Positions 1-8,216 of a stretch of DNA of 11,786 bases are shown here, piece by piece. Under the pieces are notes generated by a model. The model was not told where the DNA came from. It did no database searches and was given only the letters and a program-made list of their open reading frames with translations. Both the position numbers and the translations under genes were made by a program. Position 1 is the stretch's first letter. Every line of letters starts with the position of its first letter. Location: assembly GCA_013695905.1 (NCBI GenBank), contig JACCZQ010000253.1, positions 1-11,786 of the forward strand, given 5' to 3'. Source of the DNA: Chthoniobacterales bacterium. Lineage in GTDB: Bacteria; Verrucomicrobiota; Verrucomicrobiia; Chthoniobacterales; UBA10450.

Positions 1-2
1 GC

Positions 3-950
3 CGAAAGATGCAGCAGGTGTATAGCCTGATTAACAAAGTGGCGGATACTGACAGCACCGTCCTGATCCAGGGGGAGAGCGGCACGGGGAAGGAATTGGT
101 CGCCCGCGGGCTGCATTTTAACAGCAATCGTCAGCATCACCCTTTCGTCGCGATCAACTGCAGTGCGCTGCCCGAGAATCTGCTGGAGTCGGAGTTATTC
201 GGCCATAAGAAGGGCGCGTTTACCGGCGCCGTGGCGGATAAGCGCGGGCTCTTCGAGGAGGCGAACCTCGGCACAATTTTCCTTGATGAAGTGAACTCGA
301 TGGCCACTTCGCTGCAGACGAAGCTCCTGCGCGTGCTGCAGGAGCGCGAGGTGCGGCGGGTCGGCGACAATAAGAGCTCTCCGGTCAACGTCCGCGTGGT
401 CGGCGCGACGAACGAGCCGCTCGGGCCGAAGATGAAGGACGGCACCTTCCGGGAAGATTTGTATTATCGGCTCGCGGTCATCCCGGTGGAGATTCCGCCG
501 CTGCGCGATCGGCTGGAAGACGTGCCGCTCCTGGTCAACCACTTCCTGCAGAAGCAGGCGCACGCCACCGGCAGTGAGTCGAAGAAAATCGAGCCGGAGG
601 CGGTCGATATTCTCTGCCACTACGACTATCCCGGAAACGTGCGCGAGCTGGAGAATGCGATCGAGCGTGCCTGCGCCTTGTGTGACGAAGACTTGATCCT
701 GCCGAGCGACCTGCCACCGCAGATTGTCGCCGCCGCGCAGGGTGAGAAGGCGGAGAAAGCGATCGCGGCGATGCCGGTGGGGCAGACGCTGGACGAATTC
801 ATCCAGCAGCAGGAGCGGGGTTATATCGACGCCACGCTGGCGCACTGCAGCGGCTCTCGCGAGAAAGCGGCGAGCATGCTCGGCATCAGTATGGCCACGC
901 TTTACCGGAAGGTAGAGCCGAAGAGCAAGGGCTCCAAAAAGTCGGAGTAA
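3..950 (+). CDS. Sigma-54-dependent transcriptional activator (NtrC family), 5'-truncated
   Basis: This is an enhancer-binding protein that uses ATP hydrolysis to open sigma-54 RNA polymerase promoter complexes. Counting from the first visible Met (nt 9), Walker A GESGTGKE is at residues 22-29, the sigma-54-contacting GAFTGA loop at 69-74, Walker B GTIFLDE at 88-94, the sensor I stretch RVVGATN near 129-135, FREDLYYRL with the arginine fingers at 147-155, and the sensor II stretch YPGNVRELENAIER at 207-220. A Fis-type helix-turn-helix lies at about 285-303. The frame is open to the left edge, and the residues just before Walker A match the start of the AAA+ domain in this family. The Met at nt 9 is therefore internal, and an N-terminal receiver or other sensory domain probably lies outside the window. 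rpoN lies about 0.7 kb downstream. The signal and target genes cannot be inferred. Confidence 0.93.
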   Translation, partial: RKMQQVYSLINKVADTDSTVLIQGESGTGKELVARGLHFNSNRQHHPFVAINCSALPENLLESELFGHKKGAFTGAVADKRGLFEEANLGTIFLDEVNSMATSLQTKLLRVLQEREVRRVGDNKSSPVNVRVVGATNEPLGPKMKDGTFREDLYYRLAVIPVEIPPLRDRLEDVPLLVNHFLQKQAHATGSESKKIEPEAVDILCHYDYPGNVRELENAIERACALCDEDLILPSDLPPQIVAAAQGEKAEKAIAAMPVGQTLDEFIQQQERGYIDATLAHCSGSREKAASMLGISMATLYRKVEPKSKGSKKSE

Positions 951-952
951 CG

Positions 953-976
953 AAGAGTCCTTGGCGGGACGCTCTT
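953..976. terminator. Possible hairpin between convergent genes
   Basis: AAGAG TCC (953-960) can pair with GGA and CTCTT (967-969 and 972-976) around a loop of six bases, with a two-base CG bulge. It begins three bases after the activator stop codon and lies in the 62-base gap between convergent genes, the expected place for a shared terminator. There is no run of T after it on the plus strand, so it is a weak candidate. Confidence 0.3.
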
Positions 977-1012
977 TAGGTCGTCCTCGCAGCGCTCAGA
1001 ATGCGATCGCGC

Positions 1013-1294
1013 CTATCCGCGTTTGCTGAAGATCTTGATCTGATCGACGGCTTTCTCGAGTTCCTCGAGTTGCGCCAGCGTGGCGGCTTGTCGCCTTATC
1101 GTCTCTTCATTAGCCGCCTTCATCGTCTGCAGCAGCTGCAGCGCCGCCACTGTGGCAGGTGAAGGGCCCGCCGGTGGAGCAGGCGCAGCGGCGACCGGGG
1201 CTGGAGTGGTGGCGGGCGCCGGCACCTGGGCACCCGCAGTGGCCACGGAAAAAGCGAGCGCCATCGCCGCGACGACGAAGCAGGTGCGGTTCAC
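1013..1294 (-). CDS. Small secreted Ala/Pro-rich coiled-coil protein (unknown function)
   Basis: This 93-residue protein starts with GTG at 1294-1292. The start overlaps the stop of the upstream gene in a GTGA arrangement and is preceded by GGAGGT at ideal distance, the clearest ribosome binding site in the window. Residues 1-22 look like a signal peptide with an AGA-type cleavage site. Residues 24-47 are a Pro/Ala-rich linker. Residues 48-86 form a heptad-like, Gln/Glu/Leu-rich helix, and the tail ends in KIFSKRG. The upstream neighbour has the same layout and a similar tail, so the two look like tandem paralogues made from one transcript. I recognise no named family. The likely location is periplasmic or envelope-associated, by inference from the signal peptide. 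A longer reading of this frame runs antisense through rpoN and is not real. Confidence 0.68.
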   Translation of the reverse strand: MNRTCFVVAAMALAFSVATAGAQVPAPATTPAPVAAAPAPPAGPSPATVAALQLLQTMKAANEETIRRQAATLAQLEELEKAVDQIKIFSKRG

Positions 1295-1521
1295 TTCGCA
1301 CCTCCGCGGCTCGAGTAGATCCGCGCGATGCGCACGCCTTCGGCGATCACCTGGAGCTTCGCTTCGATCTTGGTTTGGTTCTCGGCGATGACCTGCTGCT
1401 GGGTCTGCAGCTGCTGGACAAGCGCGAGGAGTTGTTGCTCGGCGGCGTCGGGCGCTGGCGCAGCGGCGTGCCCGCACGTGATCAGCGCGAGCGAGAGGAA
1501 AGCGGCGGTAGTTCGTTTCAT
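1291..1521 (-). CDS. Small secreted coiled-coil protein, paralogue of its downstream neighbour
   Basis: This 76-residue protein starts at ATG 1521-1519. Its N-terminus, MKRTTAAFLSLALITCGHAA, is a basic n-region followed by a hydrophobic core. The Cys at residue 16 could be lipidated, but LITC is a poor lipobox because Thr sits where Gly, Ala or Ser is usual. After a short Ala/Pro stretch, residues 28-62 are Gln/Leu/Ile-rich with heptad-like spacing (QQLLALVQQLQTQQQVIAEN). The tail reads ARIYSSRGGAK, resembling the KIFSKRG tail of the next gene. The stop overlaps the next gene's GTG start, so the pair is probably translationally coupled. It diverges from rpoN across 139 bases. The function is unknown; a role in envelope structure is only a guess. 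Confidence 0.66.
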   Translation of the reverse strand: MKRTTAAFLSLALITCGHAAAPAPDAAEQQLLALVQQLQTQQQVIAENQTKIEAKLQVIAEGVRIARIYSSRGGAK

Positions 1522-1660
1522 GGGGTGCGGATTGCTCCGGTTCGATACAGCAATTCGCATTCCGCGGCGGCTCGGCGGGGCCAGCGGAACGAAAACCCTC
1601 TTTTGCGCGGCGCGAAAATTGCTTGCTTTTGCGCCTCCGACTTGCGTAGCCTTCCCCCTC
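1522..1660. promoter_or_regulatory. Divergent intergenic region between the small secreted genes and rpoN
   Basis: These 139 bases must hold the promoters for the minus-strand small genes and probably for rpoN. No hexamer pair close to the sigma-70 consensus stands out, and there is no sigma-54 type GG-N10-GC element that I trust. An imperfect inverted repeat TTTTGCGCG/GCGCGAAAA lies at 1601-1618. The last ten bases before the rpoN ATG are all pyrimidines. Confidence 0.35.
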
Positions 1661-3082
<1,422 letters not shown>

Positions 3083-3114
3083 CGGCCCTGGAATTCTCTT
3101 CTCCTCGCCGTCCG

Positions 3115-3474
3115 ATGAATGCTGCTCTGCGCGCCGCCGTCGTCGCCGAATGGCGCGGCCTGCCGGAGCGAAAACCGCAGCCGGACCGCTGGCAGGCCCC
3201 GGCGGACGTTCTCCCGAAGCTGATGCAGCAGCTCGGGTTAACGGAGCGGCTGCACGAGACCGAAGTGATGGAAGCGTGGAAGGCGATCGTCGGAGAATTT
3301 ATCTGCGCGCATTCGACGCCGGTGAGTCTGCGGGAAGGCGTCCTCTTCGTGCGCGTCCTGCAGCCGGCGCTCCACTACCAGTTCGAGACGATCTCGAAGA
3401 CGGAGATTCTGCGGAAACTGAAGCAGCGGTTCGGCGGCAAAGTCATCAAAGACATCCGCTTCCGCGTTGGCTAA
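3115..3474 (+). CDS. DciA-like DUF721 protein, putative replicative helicase loader
   Basis: This 119-residue protein matches the DUF721/DciA pattern. It has an amphipathic N-terminal helix, the W-x3-VGE core (MEAWKAIVGEFICAHSTPVS, around residues 49-68), the G-x-L-F-V-x-V strand, the helix carrying QFETISKTEILRKL, and the terminal strand VIKDIRFRVG. DciA proteins are thought to help load DnaB helicase in bacteria that lack DnaC or DnaI; that is family knowledge rather than something visible here. The length is normal for the short form. The gene starts 32 bases after rpoN and is probably cotranscribed with it. The leader before ATG 3115 is pyrimidine-rich (3094-3114) with no Shine-Dalgarno motif. 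The family is diverse, so the precise role is less certain than membership. Confidence 0.82.
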   Translation: MNAALRAAVVAEWRGLPERKPQPDRWQAPADVLPKLMQQLGLTERLHETEVMEAWKAIVGEFICAHSTPVSLREGVLFVRVLQPALHYQFETISKTEILRKLKQRFGGKVIKDIRFRVG

Positions 3475-3534
3475 CCCGGGCGCTGACGAGTGCGCAATGG
3501 TCGCGCGCCGGCTCTCGCTCACTGATTCTGCCGC

Positions 3535-3923
3535 TCAGGGGCTCCGGATTGCAGCCGGCAACGCGTCAATCACTGGCCGGAGTTGCGCATTCAGCTGAGC
3601 CAGTTCCCCCTGCTGCCTTCCCTCTTCCTGCCGGGAGCGGTCGCTTTCGCGGCTTGCCAGTAGCCTCATGTCGCCGCTGGGCTGGATCTCGAGGAGCTGG
3701 GGGTACCATCGGTGCCTTCGCTGAAAATGACCGCATACGATTTCCCGCTGCGCGATTTCCAGTGGATGAAGAAATCAGCCGGCTGCTCCGAGACGGATGG
3801 GGTCCCAACAACCGCATAAACATCCCGCCGCGAGGGATCAATGCTCACACCAGCCAGCGGAGGAAGAGCCAGGTTACACTCATGACAACTATTTATACGG
3901 AAAGGCGGGCGAGAAGTTTCCAT
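3535..3923 (-). pseudogene. Frameshifted gene remnant of unknown function
   Basis: Two adjacent minus-strand frames read like one protein. Upstream, from ATG 3923, one frame gives protein-like sequence including GVSIDPSRRDVYAVVGTP and HWKSRSGKSYAVIFSEGTDG. It then runs into a run of five G on the plus strand (3699-3703) and degenerates to a serine-rich end. In the next frame, sensible protein continues with PQLLEIQPSGDMRLLASRES and a Gln/Glu-rich helix, stopping with TGA at 3537-3535. Adding one base to the run (C5 to C6 on the coding strand) makes one frame of about 130 codons. The break is therefore either a real frameshift mutation or a homopolymer error in the read or assembly. I do not recognise the family. 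The start is uncertain because the first 20 codons lie in AT-rich sequence unlike the rest. Confidence 0.55.
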
Positions 3924-3975
3924 ATCGTGTCTTTTTATAAAATCTTGGTCTTTCTAGAATTTATGAGGCTATCTG
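3881..3975. promoter_or_regulatory. AT-rich patch, possible promoter region
   Basis: This stretch is much richer in A and T than everything around it. It contains TATAAA on the minus strand at 3897-3892 and 3939-3934, TATAAA on the plus strand at 3936-3941, and the palindrome TTCTAGAA at 3951-3958. It lies at the 5' end of the broken minus-strand gene and about 90-180 bases before folB, so it could hold promoters in either direction. No correctly spaced -35 element is convincing. The interval 3976-4062 contains nothing else I can identify. Confidence 0.3.
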
Positions 3976-4062
3976 GCGACCGCCCCACGGACCGGGGAAG
4001 AGGCTCCTCATCTCACGCCTTTTTTCTTGGTGCCCGGAGCTTCTCACGATTACCTCGGAAAC

Positions 4063-4437
4063 GTGAGCAGCACCCCGCGTTCCGCCGATTCCATCCACAT
4101 CGAGGAGCTGGAGCTCTCAGTCCGCATCGGGGTGCCGGATGAGGAACGCGCCGAACCGCAGCGGCTTACGGTCTCACTGACGCTCTGGCCGGAGCGCGAT
4201 TTCCGCAGCCTCGACGACGACATCACCCGGACCGTGAACTACGCCGGTGTCTGCGCGGCCGTAAAGGAACTCGCCGGCAGCAGAACCGACCGGTTGATCG
4301 AGACGCTCGCCGATGCCATCGCGCAGCACCTGCTCGCGACGTTCGCGCTGGCGCGGGTGGAGATCGAGCTGCGGAAGTTCATCCTCCCGGAGGTGAGGTT
4401 CGTCGCGGTCCGCATCGACCGAGCTGCGCCGCGCTAA
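4063..4437 (+). CDS. folB: Dihydroneopterin aldolase FolB
   Basis: This 124-residue enzyme cleaves 7,8-dihydroneopterin to 6-hydroxymethyl-7,8-dihydropterin and glycolaldehyde in cytosolic folate synthesis. The family signature is complete. IGVPDEER at residues 22-29 supplies the conserved Glu (E28), followed by Q33. The aspartate cluster and TVNYAGV contain catalytic-site Tyr60, LIETLADAIA supplies Glu80, and LRKFILPE carries Lys105. The spacing agrees with that of characterised FolB enzymes. I chose GTG 4063 because it gives the normal family length; the frame is open upstream to a TTG at 4027, and GTG 4030 is also possible. A weak GGAA lies just before GTG 4063. No other folate genes lie nearby. 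The gene begins the plus-strand cluster, with the Nudix gene 44 bases after its stop. Confidence 0.9.
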   Translation: MSSTPRSADSIHIEELELSVRIGVPDEERAEPQRLTVSLTLWPERDFRSLDDDITRTVNYAGVCAAVKELAGSRTDRLIETLADAIAQHLLATFALARVEIELRKFILPEVRFVAVRIDRAAPR

Positions 4438-4481
4438 GACGAAAAATTTCGCTTTTCGCACGCGCCCTCCTACTCTTCCGC

Positions 4482-5090
4482 GTGCCTTTCAGCAGCCTGA
4501 CCGAAGAGTGCGAGGGATGGGAGACAACCGCGCGGGAAACCCATTTCCACAGCGCGCATCTCGAGGTGGCGACAGAGGAGGTCCGCACCCCTGCGCGCCC
4601 GGACGGCCGCAGCTGGATTGTGGCGCATCGCAAGGCGGCGGTGATCGTCGCCCCGCTCACGGCGGACGGAAGACTGGTCCTCATTCGGCAGGAGCGGATT
4701 CCCATTCGTAGTGCCATCTGGGAGGTGCCCAGCGGGCAAATCGATGACGCTGCCGCGCTGGATGCAAGGGCGATCGAGGCGGTAGCACTCCGCGAGCTGC
4801 AGGAGGAGACCGGCTATCAGCTCGCGCCCGGCGCCGAACTGCTCCCGCTGGGGCACTTTTTCTCCTCGCCGGGATTTACCGACGAGCGCGGCTACCACTT
4901 TCTCGCGCGGCCGGTGGAGCTGAGCGCCGCGGGTCAGGCGCACGAGGAGTCGGAGACGATCCTCGACTGCCGCGCTTTCACCACGGAGGAGATCAGCCGC
5001 ATGATCCGCGAGAACGAAATCCGCGACGCGAACACTCTCAGCATCTGCGCAAAGCTGGTCGCGCGCGGTGAGTTCCTGCTGCACATTTAG
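4482..5090 (+). CDS. Nudix hydrolase, ADP-ribose pyrophosphatase-like
   Basis: This 202-residue cytosolic protein of the Nudix superfamily probably hydrolyses ADP-ribose or another nucleotide sugar. The strand-turn-strand AAVIVAPLTADGRLVLIRQER (50-70) and the WEVPSGQID lead-in (80-88) are typical of the ADP-ribose pyrophosphatase branch, as is SPGFTDE at 129-135. The metal-binding core RELQEETGY (104-112) is intact. The distance from the Nudix glycine (G85) to R104 is 19 residues rather than the canonical 14, so the loop holds about five extra residues, and Arg rather than Glu sits eight residues before R104. GTG 4482 is the only upstream start that keeps the N-terminal domain; it follows a pyrimidine-rich leader. 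The stop is 8 bases before tatC. Substrate is an inference. Confidence 0.86.
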   Translation: MPFSSLTEECEGWETTARETHFHSAHLEVATEEVRTPARPDGRSWIVAHRKAAVIVAPLTADGRLVLIRQERIPIRSAIWEVPSGQIDDAAALDARAIEAVALRELQEETGYQLAPGAELLPLGHFFSSPGFTDERGYHFLARPVELSAAGQAHEESETILDCRAFTTEEISRMIRENEIRDANTLSICAKLVARGEFLLHI

Positions 5091-5098
5091 CTGCGCCG

Positions 5099-5884
5099 AT
5101 GGGTCTCCAAAACTTCTTCAAGTTCCGTGAGATTCCCGACACGGAATCCGCGAAGCCATTCGTGGAGCACCTGGAGGACCTCCGTTGGACGGTGGTGAAG
5201 ATGGCGATCACGATCTTCGTGGCGATGATCCTCTGCTTCCTCTTCCGCGGCGCGCTCACCACGATGATGCAGCGGCCGCTCGATGCGGTGGGGCAGGATA
5301 TCCGCACGCTGCAATCGCTCAGCATCACCGACTCGCTCACGATTTCCTTCAGCCTCGCGTTCTACGCCGGCATCGTCATTTCGTTCCCGATCCTGCTCTA
5401 CTTCCTCGCGGAGTTTGTGCTGCCGGCGCTCACGTTGGTGGAGAAGAAACTGCTGCTGCCGGCGATCGGCGCCAGCTTCGCGCTTTTCATCATCGGGGTG
5501 CTGGGGTGCTACTACTGGCTGTTGCCGACGACGATCGGCTTCTTCCTGCGCGACGCGCAGTCGCTCGGCTGGATGCCGGCGTGGACGGTGCGGGAGTATT
5601 ACTCTTTCGTGACGCGATTCACGATCGCGTTCGGGGTCGCTTTTGAATTGCCGATCCTGGTGCTCGTGCTGGTGCGGTTCGGGGTGCTCACGTTTGCTGT
5701 CATGCAGCGGACGCGGCCGTTTGCGATTGTGATTATCTTCGTGTCGTCGGCTTTGATCACACCGCCGGACCCGCTCACCATGATCGCGATGGGCTTGCCG
5801 GTGTATCTGCTTTACGAGAGCTGCATCTGGATCGCGTGGTTCATGCAGCGGAAGAAGGCGCGCGCGGACGCGCTCGAGAAATGA
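5099..5884 (+). CDS. tatC: Sec-independent protein translocase subunit TatC
   Basis: This 261-residue, six-helix inner-membrane protein is the receptor for twin-arginine signal peptides and exports folded proteins. The cytoplasmic N-terminal motif FVEHLEDLR is at 21-29. The first periplasmic loop ends in LVEKKLL, whose Glu115 corresponds to the conserved Glu of this loop in family members. FELP at 182-185 gives the conserved membrane Glu183, and TPPDPLT follows at 221-227. Hydrophobic segments lie near 33-50, 80-105, 118-142, 168-198, 206-220 and 227-247. The length is normal. No tatA or tatB lies in the window, so these must be elsewhere. The gene starts 8 bases after the Nudix stop, suggesting cotranscription. 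The start is preceded by CTGCGCCG, which is not a Shine-Dalgarno motif. Confidence 0.96.
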   Translation: MGLQNFFKFREIPDTESAKPFVEHLEDLRWTVVKMAITIFVAMILCFLFRGALTTMMQRPLDAVGQDIRTLQSLSITDSLTISFSLAFYAGIVISFPILLYFLAEFVLPALTLVEKKLLLPAIGASFALFIIGVLGCYYWLLPTTIGFFLRDAQSLGWMPAWTVREYYSFVTRFTIAFGVAFELPILVLVLVRFGVLTFAVMQRTRPFAIVIIFVSSALITPPDPLTMIAMGLPVYLLYESCIWIAWFMQRKKARADALEK

Positions 5885-5913
5885 GGCGCGGCGGGTGCGG
5901 AAGAGACTGGCGG

Positions 5914-5929
5914 GCAGCAGGATTGCTGT
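5914..5929. other. Small hairpin in the tatC-rodA gap
   Basis: CAGCA (5915-5919) and TGCTG (5924-5928) can pair around a GGAT loop, with a possible extra G-U pair outside. CCTATTTT follows. The gap between tatC and rodA is 83 bases, the longest within the cluster, so this could be a weak attenuator or terminator before rodA. The stem is too short for confidence. Confidence 0.22.
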
Positions 5930-5967
5930 CCTATTTTCCGGCGCTACTTTTTATTGCCTGAGCTGAA

Positions 5968-7086
5968 ATGAGCCCGCTGTTCCGTAAACTGCTTCGCACG
6001 CACTGGCCCCTCGTCCTGCTGATGGTGGGGCTCGCCACGTTCGGCGTGATCGCCATCTACAGCGTCACGCACCTGCGGACTGGCGAAGGGGCGGATTTCT
6101 GGCGGCGACAGACGCAATGGATCGGCATCGGTCTGTTTCTTTTCTTCATCACGAGCCTGATCGATTACCGCTGGATCAAATGGGGAGCGCTGCCCACCTA
6201 TGCCCTCACGATGGTGTTCCTCGTGCTGGTCCTGGTGATGGGCCGGGAGGTGTATGGTGCGGAACGCTGGCTGCACCTCGGGCCGGTGAATTTCCAGCCG
6301 TCGCAGCCGGCGATGATCGCGGGGATCATGATCCTCGCGCTGTTCCTGAGCCGATGTCGCGATATCCACCCGGCGCTGCAGCTCGGCGGCGCGGCGGCCA
6401 TCATCGGTGCGCCCGCCTTGTTGATTCTCAAGCAGCCAAATCTCGGCAGCACGATGGTGCTGGGAGTGGTGTTGCTGGCGATGCTCTTCGCGGGTGGGCT
6501 GCCGTTGCGCTACCTGATCTCCATCCTGCTGCTGCTGACGACGGCGATCCCGCTCACGGTGAATCTGCTGCTGAAAGGATATCAACGGAGCCGCATCGTG
6601 GCGTTTCTTGATCCGAGTGTGGATCCGCAGGGCAGCGGCTGGGGCATTAATCAATCGCTCATCGCGATCGGCTCGGGAGGCTGGGGCGGGAAGGGTTTTC
6701 TCGCGCCCGACTCGCAGGTGGAGCTCGGGTTTTTGCCGGCGACGGCGGTGCATAACGATTACATCTTCTCGGCGATCGCGGAGCAGTGGGGATTTGTGGG
6801 GGGCGCGGCGTTGCTCTGCGCGTTCGCGTTGCTGCTGCTCATCTGCATCTTCATCGCGATCAAGGCGCGGGACCAATTCGGCCTCCTCCTCGCCGTCGGC
6901 CTCACGGCGCTGCTCTTCTTTCACGTTTATCAGAACATCGGCATGACGATTGCCATCATGCCGATCACCGGTCTGCCGCTGCCGCTGGTCAGCTATGGCG
7001 GCACGTTTGTGGTGATCATCATGTTCGCGCTGGGGCTGTTGAACAGCATCTGGATTCACCGCAAAGAGCAGCCGGATCCACGGTAG
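5968..7086 (+). CDS. rodA: Rod shape-determining protein RodA (SEDS peptidoglycan glycosyltransferase)
   Basis: This 372-residue polytopic membrane protein polymerises lipid II during cell elongation, working with a class B penicillin-binding protein (none is in this window). Seen in order are GAERWLHLGPVNFQPS at 97-112, QPNLGSTMV at 156-164, YQRSRIVAFLDPSVDP at 205-220, QSLIAIGSGGWGGKG at 229-243, LGFLP at 253-257, the loop VHNDYIFSAIAEQWGF at 261-276 with the conserved Asp264, and GLPLPLVSYGG at 335-345. The start fits the family N-terminus and normal length. Two motifs differ from the usual SEDS form: QPSE is QPSQ (Q113) and QPDLG is QPNLG (N158). RodA is preferred to FtsW because there is no extended N-terminus and because of the overall pattern. 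The prepilin peptidase gene starts 3 bases after the stop. Confidence 0.93.
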   Translation: MSPLFRKLLRTHWPLVLLMVGLATFGVIAIYSVTHLRTGEGADFWRRQTQWIGIGLFLFFITSLIDYRWIKWGALPTYALTMVFLVLVLVMGREVYGAERWLHLGPVNFQPSQPAMIAGIMILALFLSRCRDIHPALQLGGAAAIIGAPALLILKQPNLGSTMVLGVVLLAMLFAGGLPLRYLISILLLLTTAIPLTVNLLLKGYQRSRIVAFLDPSVDPQGSGWGINQSLIAIGSGGWGGKGFLAPDSQVELGFLPATAVHNDYIFSAIAEQWGFVGGAALLCAFALLLLICIFIAIKARDQFGLLLAVGLTALLFFHVYQNIGMTIAIMPITGLPLPLVSYGGTFVVIIMFALGLLNSIWIHRKEQPDPR

Positions 7087-7089
7087 CGG

Positions 7090-8211
7090 GTGCTCCTTCT
7101 CCAGATCGTGCACGAGACCGCGCTGGCAGGTTATGAGCTGCTCTTCGGGGTGTTCGCGTTTGTCCTCGGGGCGACGGTCGGCTCGTTTCTGAACGTCTGC
7201 ATTTACCGGCTGCCGCTCGATCTTTCGGTGAACGAACCGAAGCGGTCGTTCTGCCCCGTTTGTAAGAATCAGATCCCGTGGCACCAGAATCTGCCACTCT
7301 TCAGCTGGCTGTTTCTGCGCGGCCAATGCGCGAACTGCGGCGCGCGGATTGCGCTGCGCTACTTCGCGGTGGAGCTGCTCACGGCGCTCCTCTTTCTCGC
7401 GGTCTGGCTGCATTTTCCGTGGGACGTCGCGCTCGCCTACTGGGTGCTCGTGGCGCTGCTGATCACCGCCACGTTTATCGATTTCGAGCATTTCATCATT
7501 CCCGATGAAATCACGCTCGGCGGCGTGGCGGCAGGGGTGGTCGCTTGCCTGCTCGTGCCGGCTCTCATGGCGACGGATTCCCGATTGGTCGCGTTGGTCA
7601 CGTCTGTCCTCTCGGCCGCGCTCGGCTACGCCGCGCTTTGGCTCGTGCTGGAGGGAGGAAAGCGGGCGTTTGGGAAAAAGAAGATCCGGCTCGATGCGCC
7701 GACGCCCTTCAGCTGGACGCGGCAAGGCGAGGACGCGGAGTTGGTCGTGGGAGATGAGAAGGGGCTCTGGAGCGATTACTTCGCGCGTGAGAGCGATCAG
7801 CTCCTGCTCATTTGCGACGAGGCGGAGATCGACGGCCGCTCGTTAGGCGCGACCACGCTGCGCTTCCATTACAACCGTGTCTCCACCGCCACTGAAGAAC
7901 TGCAGCTGGACACGCTGCAGACGATCCGTGGGGTAGTGCGGGAGCTGCAGATCCCGCGCGAAGCGATGGGGCGCGGCGACCTGAAATTCCTCGCCTGCAT
8001 CGGCGCTTTTCTCGGCTGGCAGGCGGTGCTGTTCAGCGTCTTCGCGGGATCGCTGCTCGGCTCGGTGGTGGGCGTGGGCACGATGCTCATCGGGAAACGC
8101 GTCTGGTCGGCGAAGTTGCCGTTCGGACCGTATCTCGCCGCCGGTGCGTTAATCTGGATGTTCTTCGGGCAGCTGCTGCTCGGCTGGTACTTTGGATTGC
8201 TGCAGCCGTAG
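7090..8211 (+). CDS. Prepilin peptidase (A24 family) with a long cytoplasmic insert
   Basis: This 373-residue inner-membrane aspartic protease removes the leader peptides of type IV pilin or type II pseudopilin precursors, and often N-methylates the new N-terminus. After the first membrane helix and GSFLNVCIYRLP (31-42), the N-terminal domain has two zinc-type pairs, CPVC (55-58) and CANC (80-83). The first catalytic Asp is D131 in FIDFEHFIIPDEITL. The second is D297 in the GRGD motif (294-297). FGPYLAAGALI at 345-355 completes the family pattern. Standard enzymes are about 250-290 residues; the excess here is a hydrophilic segment at about 195-290 between the two Asp motifs. GTG 7090, three bases after rodA, is the only sensible start and implies coupled translation. 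The last helices end 5 bases before a convergent gene. No pilin or secretion genes lie in the window. Confidence 0.93.
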   Translation: MLLLQIVHETALAGYELLFGVFAFVLGATVGSFLNVCIYRLPLDLSVNEPKRSFCPVCKNQIPWHQNLPLFSWLFLRGQCANCGARIALRYFAVELLTALLFLAVWLHFPWDVALAYWVLVALLITATFIDFEHFIIPDEITLGGVAAGVVACLLVPALMATDSRLVALVTSVLSAALGYAALWLVLEGGKRAFGKKKIRLDAPTPFSWTRQGEDAELVVGDEKGLWSDYFARESDQLLLICDEAEIDGRSLGATTLRFHYNRVSTATEELQLDTLQTIRGVVRELQIPREAMGRGDLKFLACIGAFLGWQAVLFSVFAGSLLGSVVGVGTMLIGKRVWSAKLPFGPYLAAGALIWMFFGQLLLGWYFGLLQP

Positions 8212-8216
8212 CGGCG

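Noticed and set aside
3150..4142. A 330-codon plus-strand open frame across dciA and the gap
   Set aside because: It overlaps DciA out of frame, has random Arg/Gly/Pro-rich composition and runs through AT-rich intergenic sequence into folB.
5944..7725. A 593-codon open frame on the minus strand, antisense to rodA and the prepilin peptidase gene
   Set aside because: Its product is a low-complexity run of Arg, Gln, Glu and His, typical of the antisense of GC-rich membrane-protein genes. The plus-strand genes have complete family motifs.
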